In this document: in pieces, positions 1 to 7,745 of the stretch
How the letters are laid out: every line of letters begins with the position of its first letter
Position numbering within the stretch: the first letter of the stretch is position 1
NCBI RefSeq assembly: GCF_000283655.1
Contig: NC_016622.1
Location: 1,562,501 to 1,626,500, forward strand
Origin: Azospirillum lipoferum 4B
Lineage (GTDB): Bacteria > Pseudomonadota > Alphaproteobacteria > Azospirillales > Azospirillaceae
Direction of reading: 5' to 3'
Length of the DNA stretch: 64,000 bases
The notes under the pieces: generated by a model
Told to the model about the DNA's origin: nothing
Databases searched by the model: none
Seen by the model: only the letters and a program-made list of their open reading frames with translations
Made by a program: the position numbers and the translations under genes

Positions 1-92
1 TAGGATTCGCCGGTCATGCGTAAATGGCCGCCGGCGAAGTCGAAGGAGACGCCCGGCGTGCGTCCGGTGGCGGGGATGGTCAGGCTGTCCAT
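1..92 (-). CDS. SiaC-like regulatory phosphoprotein (DUF1987), N-terminal part only
   Basis: The first 30 codons of a minus-strand gene run off the window edge. The visible start MDSLTIPATGRTPGV, followed by an FDF segment and a GES motif, resembles the N-terminus of SiaC/DUF1987 proteins. SiaC is phosphorylated by SiaB and controls a diguanylate cyclase in Pseudomonas. It lies 23 nt downstream of the SiaB-like gene in the same direction, which supports the call. Most of the protein is outside the window, so the family assignment rests on this short stretch and on context. Confidence 0.55.
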   Translation of the reverse strand, partial: MDSLTIPATGRTPGVSFDFAGGHLRMTGES

Positions 93-115
93 GGCTCGTC
101 GCTCGGTTCGGCCGC

Positions 116-667
116 TCAGACGCGGACCTTGAGGCAGAAGAAGCTGCGGTCCGCGTCCATCGCGTCGAAGTCGTAGTCGATGGGATCGCTGGCCCGCCGG
201 GCGATCTCGATCAGCCCCAGGGTCGCACCGCGACTGCCGTCGTCCGGTTCCTCCCGAAGCTGTTCGCGGTAGTAGTTCTTGATGCCATCGCGGTCGAGGC
301 TCTTCAGATGGTCCAGCCTCTGCTTCAGGCGTGGAACGTCACCATTGCGCACGGTGTTGCCGCAGACGATGAAGACCTTGCCGTCCTCCACCCCAATGGT
401 CACCATTCCGGCGCTGAGTTCGACCGCGCGGCCGGCGCTGCCGGACATCTTTTCCGCCGAATAGCGGATGATGTTCTGCATCTGCTCGACAAAAACGGAG
501 AAGACCCGGCGGATGGTGGGACCGTCGGCCTCTTCCAAAGCCATCTTTTCCCGCAACGCCTCGCCCAAGGAATAAAGTATCCCTTCCGACAAGTATCCGC
601 TGAAGGAAAACAGAATACCCTTGTCATCCAGATCGCGTTTTATCGCCGCATACTGCTGTGCAAGCAT
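116..667 (-). CDS. SiaB-like protein kinase (DUF6272 family)
   Basis: A 183-residue soluble protein with a degenerate GHKL-ATPase look: an N-box-like stretch EQMQNIIRYS at residues 61-70 and a glycine-rich GSRGATLGL segment near residue 145. This matches SiaB kinases, which phosphorylate SiaC in a partner-switching pathway controlling c-di-GMP and aggregation in Pseudomonas. It sits between a DUF3369 histidine kinase and a SiaC-like gene, all on the minus strand. SiaA phosphatase and SiaD cyclase are not visible here; either could lie beyond base 1. The partner-switch role is inferred. Confidence 0.7.
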   Translation of the reverse strand: MLAQQYAAIKRDLDDKGILFSFSGYLSEGILYSLGEALREKMALEEADGPTIRRVFSVFVEQMQNIIRYSAEKMSGSAGRAVELSAGMVTIGVEDGKVFIVCGNTVRNGDVPRLKQRLDHLKSLDRDGIKNYYREQLREEPDDGSRGATLGLIEIARRASDPIDYDFDAMDADRSFFCLKVRV

Positions 668-769
668 GGGAGCCGCCGGATTTTCCGTCAGTGCCTGACA
701 TGTGCCAACTATCTCATTCCCTAGGCCAAAGGGCCATAGCCTTTCGAACAGGCGCGAGATCCGGAGCCA

Positions 770-2539
770 TCACACCGGCAACACGACCCGAAAGGTCGAT
801 CCCTTGCCGAGTTCGCTGTCCACCGCCACGGCACCGCCATGAAGCAGAACAATCTGCTGCACGGTGTGCAGCCCTATACCGGTGCCCGGAATACCCGAGG
901 CGCCGGAGCCGCGAAAGAAACGGTCGAACAGGCGCGGTATCTCCGATTCCGGAATACCCCGGCCACGGTCGGTCACTTCGATCACCGCCATCGCGCCGTC
1001 GGTATCGCCATGCAGCAGGATCGGCCCGCCCTGTCCGGAATATTTGACCGCGTTGTTGACCAGATTGGTCAGAACCAGTCCGATGAGATGGGCGTCGATT
1101 TCCGCGCGACGTGGCAACCCATCCAACTCCATCCGGAAGTCACGGTCCGGATAGGCGACGCGAAAGGGGCGGACGACACTGCGGATCAGATCGGGAAGAT
1201 CGACCTCCGCGCGTTCGAGCACCAGCGCATTGCTCTGCAGCCGTTCGTCGGTCAGATGGGCGTCGATCAGGCCGGTCAAGCGCTGGACGCTGCCACGGAT
1301 CACCGCCAGCCTTTCCAGCATCTCCGGCTCCACCTGTTCCGCCTTCATGGCGAGCAGCTGGGCGGCGCTGTCGATGATGGCGAGAGGGGTGCGGAACTCG
1401 TGGCTGACCATGCCCAGGAACTGGCGCTGGCGGTCGCGCGCCAGCAATTCGCACTCCAGCGCGCGCTCCACCCGTTCCTTGGCCAGGATCAGCGCCTTCT
1501 GGTTGGCGGCCAATTCGTTGGTGCGCTCCTCCACACGCCGCTCGAGCGAGCGGTTCAGCGCCACCAGCTCCTCATACAGGCAGACATTGTCGAAGCCGAT
1601 CGCGACGCGGTTGCAGAACAGTTCCAGCAGCCGGTGCTCGTCGGGGGTGTAGGGCTCCGCCCGCTCCAGCCGGAAGACGGTCACTCCATGCTCGCGCGTG
1701 CGGAAAACCAGCACGCACCGGTCATCCCGGTACAGGTTGCGCTGGCTCCGCAGCACATCCTCGATCTCCGCCGTCGCGTCGGCCGGAAGAACGTCGGCAA
1801 CGGGCATGCCGATGCTGCAGGCGAACTCCCCAAGTCCGGCCACCAGCGCCACCGACCGGCTGCCGTCACCGCGCTCCAGCGGACGGCAGGCAAGCACGGA
1901 GGGTGTGCCGCCCGGATCGACGAGACGGGCAATCTGCTCCACCAGCTGTTCGACGAAGGCGCGCATCGACCGCATTTCGAACAGGGAGGCCGATGCATGG
2001 AGGATGCGCTCCAGCCCCTGTCTGTTGCGTTCGATCGTCACGATGTCGCGCCACGCCCGCAGCGCGCTCACCAGCGTGGTGAACAGGCGCTGCGCCGTCA
2101 GCTCGCTCTTGGCCTTGTAGTCGTTGATGTCGTAGCCGACGATGACGTCGCGCTCCGGCGCCTGCCCCGGCTGGCCGGTGCGCAGGATGATGCGCATGCG
2201 CTGGTTTCCCAGCTCCTCCCGGATGTGGCGGACCAGCCGGAGGCCGGCATCCTCCGTCTCCATCACCACGTCCAGCAAGGCGACGGGAAGATCCGGCCGC
2301 AGCGCCAGCACCGCCTTCGCCTCTTCCGCCGACAAGGCGCTGACCACCTCGAAGGGACGGCCGTCGAAGTCGAAATCGCGCAGGAGCACTGCGGTCATCG
2401 CATGAACCTGCGGGTCGTCGTCCACCACCAGGATGGGCCAGGGCAAGCCCGACGGCCGTTGCGGACGCACCGCCGTGACGGTCCCGTCCTCCGGGCCGAA
2501 CAGCAGTTCGTCGTCGGCCCCTCCCCCCATACCCGTCAT
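770..2539 (-). CDS. Hybrid sensor histidine kinase with N-terminal receiver and DUF3369 domain
   Basis: A 589-residue cytoplasmic kinase without membrane segments. Residues about 35-155 form a receiver domain with phospho-acceptor D90 (LLDVVM). DUF3369 follows, covering about 160-325 with its typical TGQPGQAPERDVI and YDINDYKAK stretches at the junction. A coiled coil at 325-375 leads to HisKA with H380 in VSHEFRTP, then a HATPase domain with DRGRGIP and GIPGTGIGLH boxes. The start has a strong GGGGAGG ribosome-binding site. The SiaB- and SiaC-like genes follow 102 nt downstream, so it probably feeds that switch. It is divergent from the kinase at 2961. Confidence 0.88.
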   Translation of the reverse strand: MTGMGGGADDELLFGPEDGTVTAVRPQRPSGLPWPILVVDDDPQVHAMTAVLLRDFDFDGRPFEVVSALSAEEAKAVLALRPDLPVALLDVVMETEDAGLRLVRHIREELGNQRMRIILRTGQPGQAPERDVIVGYDINDYKAKSELTAQRLFTTLVSALRAWRDIVTIERNRQGLERILHASASLFEMRSMRAFVEQLVEQIARLVDPGGTPSVLACRPLERGDGSRSVALVAGLGEFACSIGMPVADVLPADATAEIEDVLRSQRNLYRDDRCVLVFRTREHGVTVFRLERAEPYTPDEHRLLELFCNRVAIGFDNVCLYEELVALNRSLERRVEERTNELAANQKALILAKERVERALECELLARDRQRQFLGMVSHEFRTPLAIIDSAAQLLAMKAEQVEPEMLERLAVIRGSVQRLTGLIDAHLTDERLQSNALVLERAEVDLPDLIRSVVRPFRVAYPDRDFRMELDGLPRRAEIDAHLIGLVLTNLVNNAVKYSGQGGPILLHGDTDGAMAVIEVTDRGRGIPESEIPRLFDRFFRGSGASGIPGTGIGLHTVQQIVLLHGGAVAVDSELGKGSTFRVVLPV

Positions 2540-2960
2540 GCCCCGCCTCCCCGTAGCCCTTGCAGGTTGGCTCCGGCCCTCCCGCCTGACCTGCCTGTAC
2601 GACGTTCAGCTGTGATGGAAGCATTGTACGTCGCCGCTTCCAAGTCCGATTCGGCCTGTTCGGTAGCATTCGTTTCAATTTGTCGCATATGACCGAAGAT
2701 TGTCGCCGGCCGCCGATAATCTTCCGTAAGAAGACGCCGTTTCGACTGAATGCGGAAGCTTCCGTAGGGAAAGGTTCAGTGTATTTACGACAACAAGGCT
2801 TCCAACCGGCAACGCCGCACCGCCGCGATTCCCTTTTCCCATTGGCCCGGATGGTTTCCCTCCCTGTCCCCACCGCTGCGCGCCGCACAGCGGTGTTCCC
2901 ACTTTCCAACCCGACCATAACGAGACAATCGCAACAATTTCATCCCTGAATGGTTGTGGG
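2540..2960. promoter_or_regulatory. Divergent intergenic region between two histidine kinase genes, with imperfect palindrome
   Basis: This 421-bp spacer must hold promoters for both flanking kinase genes. It contains an imperfect inverted repeat, GAAGATTGTC at 2695-2704 and GATAATCTTC at 2715-2724 (9 of 10 positions match), around a GC-rich centre. That spacing suits a dimeric regulator, but no regulator is identified. No convincing open reading frame lies here. Confidence 0.4.
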
Positions 2961-4745
2961 ATGACGGATGCGGGAGGTTGCGCTATGCTTGAGCATAGCC
3001 ATCGCCCCGATTCAAAGGAACGCCACGTCCAGATGCCACCCGCCGGCTTCGAACGGGATGCACGCGCCGCCGGGACGACGACGTCCATTCACGGGCCGGA
3101 TGCGGTTCGATTGGGACGCAAGGCCGCTTCGCCTGCGGTCCTGGCGCTGCTGGCTGGCGCCCTTGCCCTAACGGTCGCAATGCTGGCGATCGCCTTCCAC
3201 CAGTACCGCAGCCAGGTGATGGCGGAGGCGGAGAGTCGCAGTTCCGCCATCGTCCGTGTGCTGGAGGAACATGCGGCAAAGACTCTCGGCATCCACGCCA
3301 TGACGCTGTTTCACCTGGAATGGATGGTCGACGATCTGGGATGGGATCGGATAGACGGCTCCCCTCTGCTGCATGAACGGTTGAAGGCGCTGGCCTCGCA
3401 AACGCCGGAGGTTCAGTCCTACTGGATCACCGACGAGACGGGACGCGTCCGCGCCAGCAGCTTCGAATGGCCGATGCGCGTGCTGAGCGCCGCCGACCGC
3501 GAGTATTTCCGCGCCCATCTCGGTACCGGCGATGCCATCCATATCGGTCCGCGGTTGAGCGGCAAGATCAATTCGGAGATCTTCTTCACCCTCAGCCGCC
3601 GGATGGAACTGCCCGGCAACCGTTTCCAGGGCGTGGCGCAGATCTCTCTTCTGCCCGGCTATTTCGCCGACTTCTACCGGTCGGTCCTGCATGATCCGGG
3701 CGACATCATCCTGCTTCTGCGCGACGATGGCCGTGCGATTGTCCGGCAACCCCTGGGCAGCGCCCCGGACAATGCCGACATCGGCCATTTTCCTGAACTG
3801 ATCGCCACGCCCAACGCGAACGGCACCTTCCGCGCCGTGACCTCCTTCGACGGGGTGGAGCGGGTGCTGGCCCGACGCAAGGTTCCCAATCTTCCGGTCT
3901 ATGTGGTCTACGGCACCGATGTCGCCTCCATCGAAGCGGCATGGCGTGATCGGGTGGAGCCTTATGCCCTGTTCGCCGTCCCGTCGATCGGACTGCTCGG
4001 ATTGCTCGGCGTCATCGCGCTGCGCCGGTCGCGGCAGGCCGCCGATGCGCAGGAAGCGCTGCGCCGCGCCAACGAAGCGCTGGAAAGCCGCATCGCCGAG
4101 CGGACCCGCCACCTGGACCAGGCGCTGGCCGACAAGGAGGTGCTGCTGCGCGACATCCATCACCGGGTGAAAAACAACCTGCAGGTCATTCTCAGCCTGC
4201 TGGAGTTGCAGGCCCAGCGCTCGCCGGAACTGGAGGCGCCGTTCAGCGAAGCGTTGAGCCGTATCAACACGATGGGACTGATCCATGAGCAGATCTACCG
4301 CTCGACCGGAGTGTCCTCGGTTCGGCTCGACGATTTCATCGAGGCGCTGATCGGCCATCTGAGCAGCTTCCACCGGCGCCCGGGTCGGGAGATCGCCATT
4401 CATCATGACGTGGAACCGGTTGCCATCGACTTGAACCGGGTGGTTCCCTTCGCCCTGATCCTGAACGAGGTGCTGTCGAACGCCTTCAAGCATGCTTTCG
4501 CGGATCGCTGTTCCGGCACCGTCACCATCGCCGTAACGGCGGAAGACGGCATGCTGCACCTGACGGTGGAGGATGATGGCACCGGCACCCCCGAGCCGGA
4601 GCCGGCAGTCGAGCCAGGACGGCGTTCCATGGGCATGGATCTGATCCGCGCCTTTGCCCGCCAGATCCGCGGCGAGTATCGCTTCACCCGCACAGTCGGC
4701 ACGCGCTTCGACCTCGTCTTCCCGCTGGAGGACGAGGTGTCCTAG
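2961..4745 (+). CDS. Membrane-bound sensor histidine kinase, HisKA_2 family, with periplasmic sensor domain
   Basis: A protein of up to 594 residues. One membrane helix lies at about 58-80 and a second at about 335-353; the roughly 250 residues between them resemble a dCache-type periplasmic sensor. A short coiled coil follows, then a HisKA_2 dimerisation domain with H400-H401 in HHRVKNNLQ, then a HATPase domain. The first 50 residues are poorly constrained, and M9 or M25 are alternative starts. Its TAG stop lies inside the CTAG duplicated by the adjacent insertion sequence, so the C-terminus is intact. No response regulator is adjacent. Confidence 0.85.
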   Translation: MTDAGGCAMLEHSHRPDSKERHVQMPPAGFERDARAAGTTTSIHGPDAVRLGRKAASPAVLALLAGALALTVAMLAIAFHQYRSQVMAEAESRSSAIVRVLEEHAAKTLGIHAMTLFHLEWMVDDLGWDRIDGSPLLHERLKALASQTPEVQSYWITDETGRVRASSFEWPMRVLSAADREYFRAHLGTGDAIHIGPRLSGKINSEIFFTLSRRMELPGNRFQGVAQISLLPGYFADFYRSVLHDPGDIILLLRDDGRAIVRQPLGSAPDNADIGHFPELIATPNANGTFRAVTSFDGVERVLARRKVPNLPVYVVYGTDVASIEAAWRDRVEPYALFAVPSIGLLGLLGVIALRRSRQAADAQEALRRANEALESRIAERTRHLDQALADKEVLLRDIHHRVKNNLQVILSLLELQAQRSPELEAPFSEALSRINTMGLIHEQIYRSTGVSSVRLDDFIEALIGHLSSFHRRPGREIAIHHDVEPVAIDLNRVVPFALILNEVLSNAFKHAFADRCSGTVTIAVTAEDGMLHLTVEDDGTGTPEPEPAVEPGRRSMGMDLIRAFARQIRGEYRFTRTVGTRFDLVFPLEDEVS

Positions 4746-4826
4746 GGCCTGTTGACATTTGAGGAACGAAAGGGGATTCCGCTGGCCTCTGAAATCTGAT
4801 TCAAGGCTTCCAAAAAGGAGGTATCC

Positions 4827-5195
4827 TTGGATCGGATGGTTCTGCGGGACGATCAGTGGGAGCGGATAGCGGCGCTTCTTCCGGGCAAAGTCGGCGATCC
4901 CGGCCGCTCGGGGGCGGACAATCGGCTGTTTCTGGAGGCGGTCCTGTGGATCGTCCGTGTTGGGTCACCCTGGCGGGACTTGCCCGAAGCCTTCGGTAAT
5001 TGGAACTCGGTGTTCCAACGCTTTCGCCGATGGGCCAAGGCCGGTGTCTTCGATGAGGTCTTCGCCGCCTTATCGAGCGACGCGGACTTCGAGTACGCGA
5101 TCATCGATGGAACGATTGTCCGGGTGCATCAGCACGGCACCGGCGCAAGGGGGGGACTCAGGCTCAGGCCATTGGCCGCTCTCGCGGCGGACTGA
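4827..5195 (+). CDS. IS5/IS427-type transposase, OrfA
   Basis: A 122-residue N-terminal half of the transposase. It begins MDRMVLRDDQWERI, includes the usual GSPWRDLPE and FQRFRRW motifs, and carries the first catalytic aspartate in AIIDGTIV near its end. The zero frame terminates soon after a run of seven G at 5149-5155. A -1 slip there joins it to OrfB, the usual programmed frameshift of IS427-type elements. Two AAGGAGG-like purine stretches precede the start. Confidence 0.88.
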   Translation: MDRMVLRDDQWERIAALLPGKVGDPGRSGADNRLFLEAVLWIVRVGSPWRDLPEAFGNWNSVFQRFRRWAKAGVFDEVFAALSSDADFEYAIIDGTIVRVHQHGTGARGGLRLRPLAALAAD

Positions 5196-5224
5196 CGACC
5201 AAGATCCTGGCCGTCGTCGATGGG

Positions 5225-5578
5225 TTGGGAAACCTTGGGCGCTTCATCCTGCTGCCGGGCCAACGACATGACAGCGTTGGCGTCGAACCGGTGCTGGACG
5301 GTATCGAGTTCTCCGCCTTGCTGGCTGATAGAGCCTTCGACAGCAACGCCATCCGCACCTTGATCGCCGAGCGTGGCGCGGTCGCCGTCATTCCGTCCAA
5401 GACCAGCCGCACCACTCCGATTCCCCATGACGCCGAAATGTACAAATGGCGCCATCTGGTCGAGAACTTCTTCTGCAAAATCAAGGAATTTCGCCGTATT
5501 GCCACGCGATACGACAAAACAGACACAAGCTACGCCGCTGCCATCAACCTCGTCGCTACCGTCTTGGCAACACGGTGA
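5225..5578 (+). CDS. IS5/IS427-type transposase, OrfB (reached by -1 frameshift)
   Basis: The C-terminal half of the transposase, 117 residues from the listed ATG. The frame is open from the G7 slip site near 5147, so the real product is probably an OrfA-OrfB fusion. It holds the second catalytic aspartate in LLADRAFDSN and the glutamate in KIKEFRRIATRYDKT, completing the DDE triad. All catalytic positions are present, so the element could still be active. Confidence 0.87.
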   Translation: MGNLGRFILLPGQRHDSVGVEPVLDGIEFSALLADRAFDSNAIRTLIAERGAVAVIPSKTSRTTPIPHDAEMYKWRHLVENFFCKIKEFRRIATRYDKTDTSYAAAINLVATVLATR

Positions 5579-5593
5579 ATGTCAACAGACCCT

Positions 5594-5700
5594 AGATCGG
5601 ATCGCGTAAAATCGGAATCGATCTGGAGCGTGAATCCGATCGCCAAACATAAAGCTACAGCGTCGTGCATTTCATATTAAACGCACGACGCTGTAGACTC
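5594..5700 (+). repeat. Dispersed ~105-bp intergenic element, copy A, with terminal palindrome
   Basis: It starts ATCGGATCGCGTAAAATCGG, continues through GATCTGGAGCG, and ends in a palindrome at 5655-5696 with perfect 14-bp arms (CTACAGCGTCGTGC and its complement). A second copy lies in the opposite orientation at 55171-55281 and aligns along the whole length. The palindrome ends 2 bp before the hisE stop codon, so it may also serve as a terminator for hisE. It looks like a REP/MITE-type element without a protein of its own. Confidence 0.8.
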
Positions 5701-6088
5701 AGCGCTTGCCGCGTTTGGCCGCCGCGGTTGCCACGCTGTTGATCGGATCGTCGGTCTTCGGCAGTTTTTCCGCTATCCCATAAGCCAGTTCCCGTCGGCG
5801 CAGTTCGGCAAGGATTTCGTCGGGCGCGATGTCCAGGTCTGCCAGCAGGACGACGAGATTGTAGAGTAGGTCGGCCCCTTCCATCACCAGCGCGTCACGG
5901 TCGCCGCGCATGGCCTCGATCGCCACCTCGATCGCTTCCTCCCCCACCTTGCGCGCCATGCGGGCACGCCCCTGGGCCAGCAACTTTGCCGTGCGCGAGG
6001 CTTCGGGAACGGCGGATGGCTCGCGCCGCAGGGTTTGCACGGCATCGTACAGGCTGCGGAGCGGATCGGGACCGATGTATTGAACCAT
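5699..6088 (-). CDS. hisE: Phosphoribosyl-ATP pyrophosphatase
   Basis: A 129-residue all-helical MazG-like protein that hydrolyses phosphoribosyl-ATP to phosphoribosyl-AMP in the second step of histidine synthesis. The family motifs are present: GEEAIEVAIEAMRGD with metal-binding glutamates, and EGADLLYNLVVLLADLDI. It is slightly longer than usual owing to a C-terminal tail. It stands alone here, next to a repeat and an insertion sequence rather than in a histidine operon. The MazG superfamily is broad, but the HisE-specific DLLYNLVVLL signature is convincing. Confidence 0.88.
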   Translation of the reverse strand: MVQYIGPDPLRSLYDAVQTLRREPSAVPEASRTAKLLAQGRARMARKVGEEAIEVAIEAMRGDRDALVMEGADLLYNLVVLLADLDIAPDEILAELRRRELAYGIAEKLPKTDDPINSVATAAAKRGKR

Positions 6089-6350
6089 GGACTTGAAGTC
6101 GTTTTTTCCGCCTGGACTGTCAAGACGTTGGTTGGTCGTTCGAACATTTAAGCCATGCGCTGGGAGCGCCTCCGACGGTTCGATCGGTGAGAAATCGCTC
6201 GCTAAGCCGATTAATCGCTTTCCAAATGATCAGCCCAAGAAAATCTCGGTACAGCCGTAATTTTTGCAGCAACCAGCAATGCGCAAGAAGCATATTTGGC
6301 ATTGGGTATACCAGAATATAGTCTCCTCACCAGCTTGATGGAGACCGATC

Positions 6351-6545
6351 ATGACCACCGCCACTTTCCAGCCCGGCACCGACAACCACGCTTCGACCGA
6401 TGCCCTGCATGCCGTCACCGAATTCCCGGTGGCCTGGTTCGAAGCCACTCCGGCCTATCTGGTCCTGCGCCCGGTTGCGGCCTTCCTGCGCGAATGGGTC
6501 GCCGCCACTCCGGCCGCCATCGTCCTCGGCCTGCTGAAGCACTGA
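6351..6545 (+). CDS. Small repeat-motif protein, paralogue 1 (unknown family)
   Basis: A 64-residue protein preceded by GGAG. It contains the motif WFEATPAYLVLRP and then a second, similar copy, WVAATPAAIVLGL, so the C-terminal two thirds is an internal duplication. The next gene has the same architecture. The hydrophobic segments are short and broken by prolines, suggesting amphipathic or membrane-surface helices rather than full spans. There is no signal peptide and no recognised family. The terminator lies only after the second gene, so the pair is probably cotranscribed. Confidence 0.7.
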   Translation: MTTATFQPGTDNHASTDALHAVTEFPVAWFEATPAYLVLRPVAAFLREWVAATPAAIVLGLLKH

Positions 6546-6586
6546 TCCGGCCGCCGACCTCCCCGCATTCTTCAACGGAGATCATC

Positions 6587-6784
6587 ATGAGCAGCCTCAG
6601 CCTTCATCGCGGTGATCACGGCATTTCTGGCGACGGTCTGTCGCTGCATCCGCTCCGCGATTTCGTCGCGGATTGGCTCGAAGCCACCCCGGCGGCCATC
6701 CTGATGCGTCCGGTCGGCGCCTTCCTGGCGGACTGGGTGCAGGCCAGCCCCATGGCGATCCTGGTCCGCTCGCTGCAGCGCTGA
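6587..6784 (+). CDS. Small repeat-motif protein, paralogue 2 (unknown family)
   Basis: A 65-residue paralogue of the preceding gene, starting 41 nt downstream with GGAG before its ATG. It repeats the same motif twice, WLEATPAAILMRP and WVQASPMAILVRS, linked by VGAFLADW, the counterpart of VAAFLREW in paralogue 1. The conserved pattern is W-x-x-A-(T/S)-P, then a small residue and an aliphatic run. The gene is followed by a hairpin and a T run. Function is unknown; retention of the motif in four repeats argues that it is a real coding sequence. Confidence 0.7.
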   Translation: MSSLSLHRGDHGISGDGLSLHPLRDFVADWLEATPAAILMRPVGAFLADWVQASPMAILVRSLQR

Positions 6785-6820
6785 TGTCGGCGCAGCGCGT
6801 CGACCGGGTCCGAAAGGCGA

Positions 6821-6867
6821 CCGCGGCACAGCCCGTCCACACGGGCGGCCGCGGCCTTTTCGTTTTT
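6821..6867 (+). terminator. Rho-independent terminator after the microprotein pair
   Basis: An outer stem CCGCGGC (6821-6827) pairs with GCCGCGG (6848-6854), with an inner CCCGT/ACGGG stem, followed by TTTTCGTTTTT. Confidence 0.75.
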
Positions 6868-6923
6868 GGGCTCGTCCATCGTTGAGCCCGGCCGGCAGGG
6901 TACAGGGTCCGGTTATCGGCGCG

Positions 6924-7661
6924 TCACGCGCCGCCGCGAACATCCTCGACCAGCAATTCCAGCTTCGGCAGGTCGCGCACCACCAGCGCATCGGGGCGCC
7001 GTTCCAGAACACCGTCGCGGGTCAGATCGCTCAGCACGCGGGCGACAGTCTCGCGGGTCGTGCTGACGCGGGCAGCAATGTCGGAATGAACCGGAATGGG
7101 AGCGATGATCGCCGAGGTCCCCCGCTGCGTGGCCCGTTTGGCAAGGCGTAGAAGCTCAGCGTGGATGCGGTTGTTGGCGCCCAGCGTCGACAGTTCCATG
7201 ATGCGGTCGGTGGCGCTGCGCAGCTTGTCGCACAGCCGCAGCATCATCGCCATCGCCAGTTCGGGGTGGGCCGCAACGAGCTGCTGGAAGGGCCGGGCCG
7301 GCAAGAAGGCGATCAAGGCCCCCTCCCCCAGCGCCACGACGGAGGCGGAGCGCGGCCGGCCGTCCAGCGCCGACATCTCCCCGACCAGTTCCCCGCTTTC
7401 GATGTCGCTGAAGCTCACCTCGCGCCCACCGGCGGAGTGGCTGACCACCCGCACGCGCCCGTCCACGATGAAGGCGACGTCACGGGTGTCCGCCCAATGG
7501 TCGATCAACTGCTCGTCCGGGGCAAAGCGGCGCCAGCGGCATTGGCGCGCCACGGCCGACCGCTGCTCCGCAGTCAGCGGGCGGAGCAGCGCGATGCGGT
7601 CCAGCCCGCCGGGTGGCGCTTCGGGCATGGCGTCTGAGTTCGGCAACTCGGCTTTAGACAC
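6924..7661 (-). CDS. Crp/Fnr-family transcriptional regulator
   Basis: From the GTG at 7661 this is a 245-residue regulator. It has an N-terminal cyclic-nucleotide-binding-like beta barrel (GELVGEMSALDGRPRSASV) and a C-terminal winged helix with VSTTRETVARVLSDL as recognition helix. No Fnr-type cysteine cluster is visible, so it is not an obvious iron-sulfur oxygen sensor. The GTG is chosen because AGGAGG lies upstream, although the 13-nt spacing is long; ATG at 7628 and a longer frame to 7724 are alternatives. Targets cannot be told from sequence. Confidence 0.85.
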   Translation of the reverse strand: MSKAELPNSDAMPEAPPGGLDRIALLRPLTAEQRSAVARQCRWRRFAPDEQLIDHWADTRDVAFIVDGRVRVVSHSAGGREVSFSDIESGELVGEMSALDGRPRSASVVALGEGALIAFLPARPFQQLVAAHPELAMAMMLRLCDKLRSATDRIMELSTLGANNRIHAELLRLAKRATQRGTSAIIAPIPVHSDIAARVSTTRETVARVLSDLTRDGVLERRPDALVVRDLPKLELLVEDVRGGA

Positions 7662-7745
7662 GGGACTGTTTCGGCCTCCTGCCCGGACTGCTTGTTGCGC
7701 GAAAGAATAGCTCGACCTGCACAAAGGAGGAAGGCGTTGTGACCA

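Larger units (their letters stand above)
4746..5591 (+). mobile_element. IS5-family (IS427-type) insertion sequence, complete
   Basis: An 846-bp element with terminal inverted repeats: the left end begins GGCCTGTTGACATT and the right end read inward begins GGTCTGTTGACATT. It is flanked by CTAG on both sides (4742-4745 and 5592-5595), a target duplication typical of this group. It carries one transposase split over two frames. The left CTAG includes the stop codon of the upstream kinase and the right CTAG abuts a dispersed repeat. Confidence 0.9.

Noticed and set aside
839-2692. A 617-codon plus-strand frame opposite the DUF3369 kinase
   Set aside because: Shadow of a well-supported kinase gene; the translated sequence has no recognisable domain.
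4827-5578. A frameshift mutation inactivating the IS transposase
   Set aside because: The G7 slip site and -1 geometry match the programmed frameshift of IS427-type elements, so it is not taken as damage.
5601-5698. tRNA or small RNA gene near the hisE 3' end
   Set aside because: The palindrome has no cloverleaf, and the same sequence recurs at 55 kb as a dispersed repeat.
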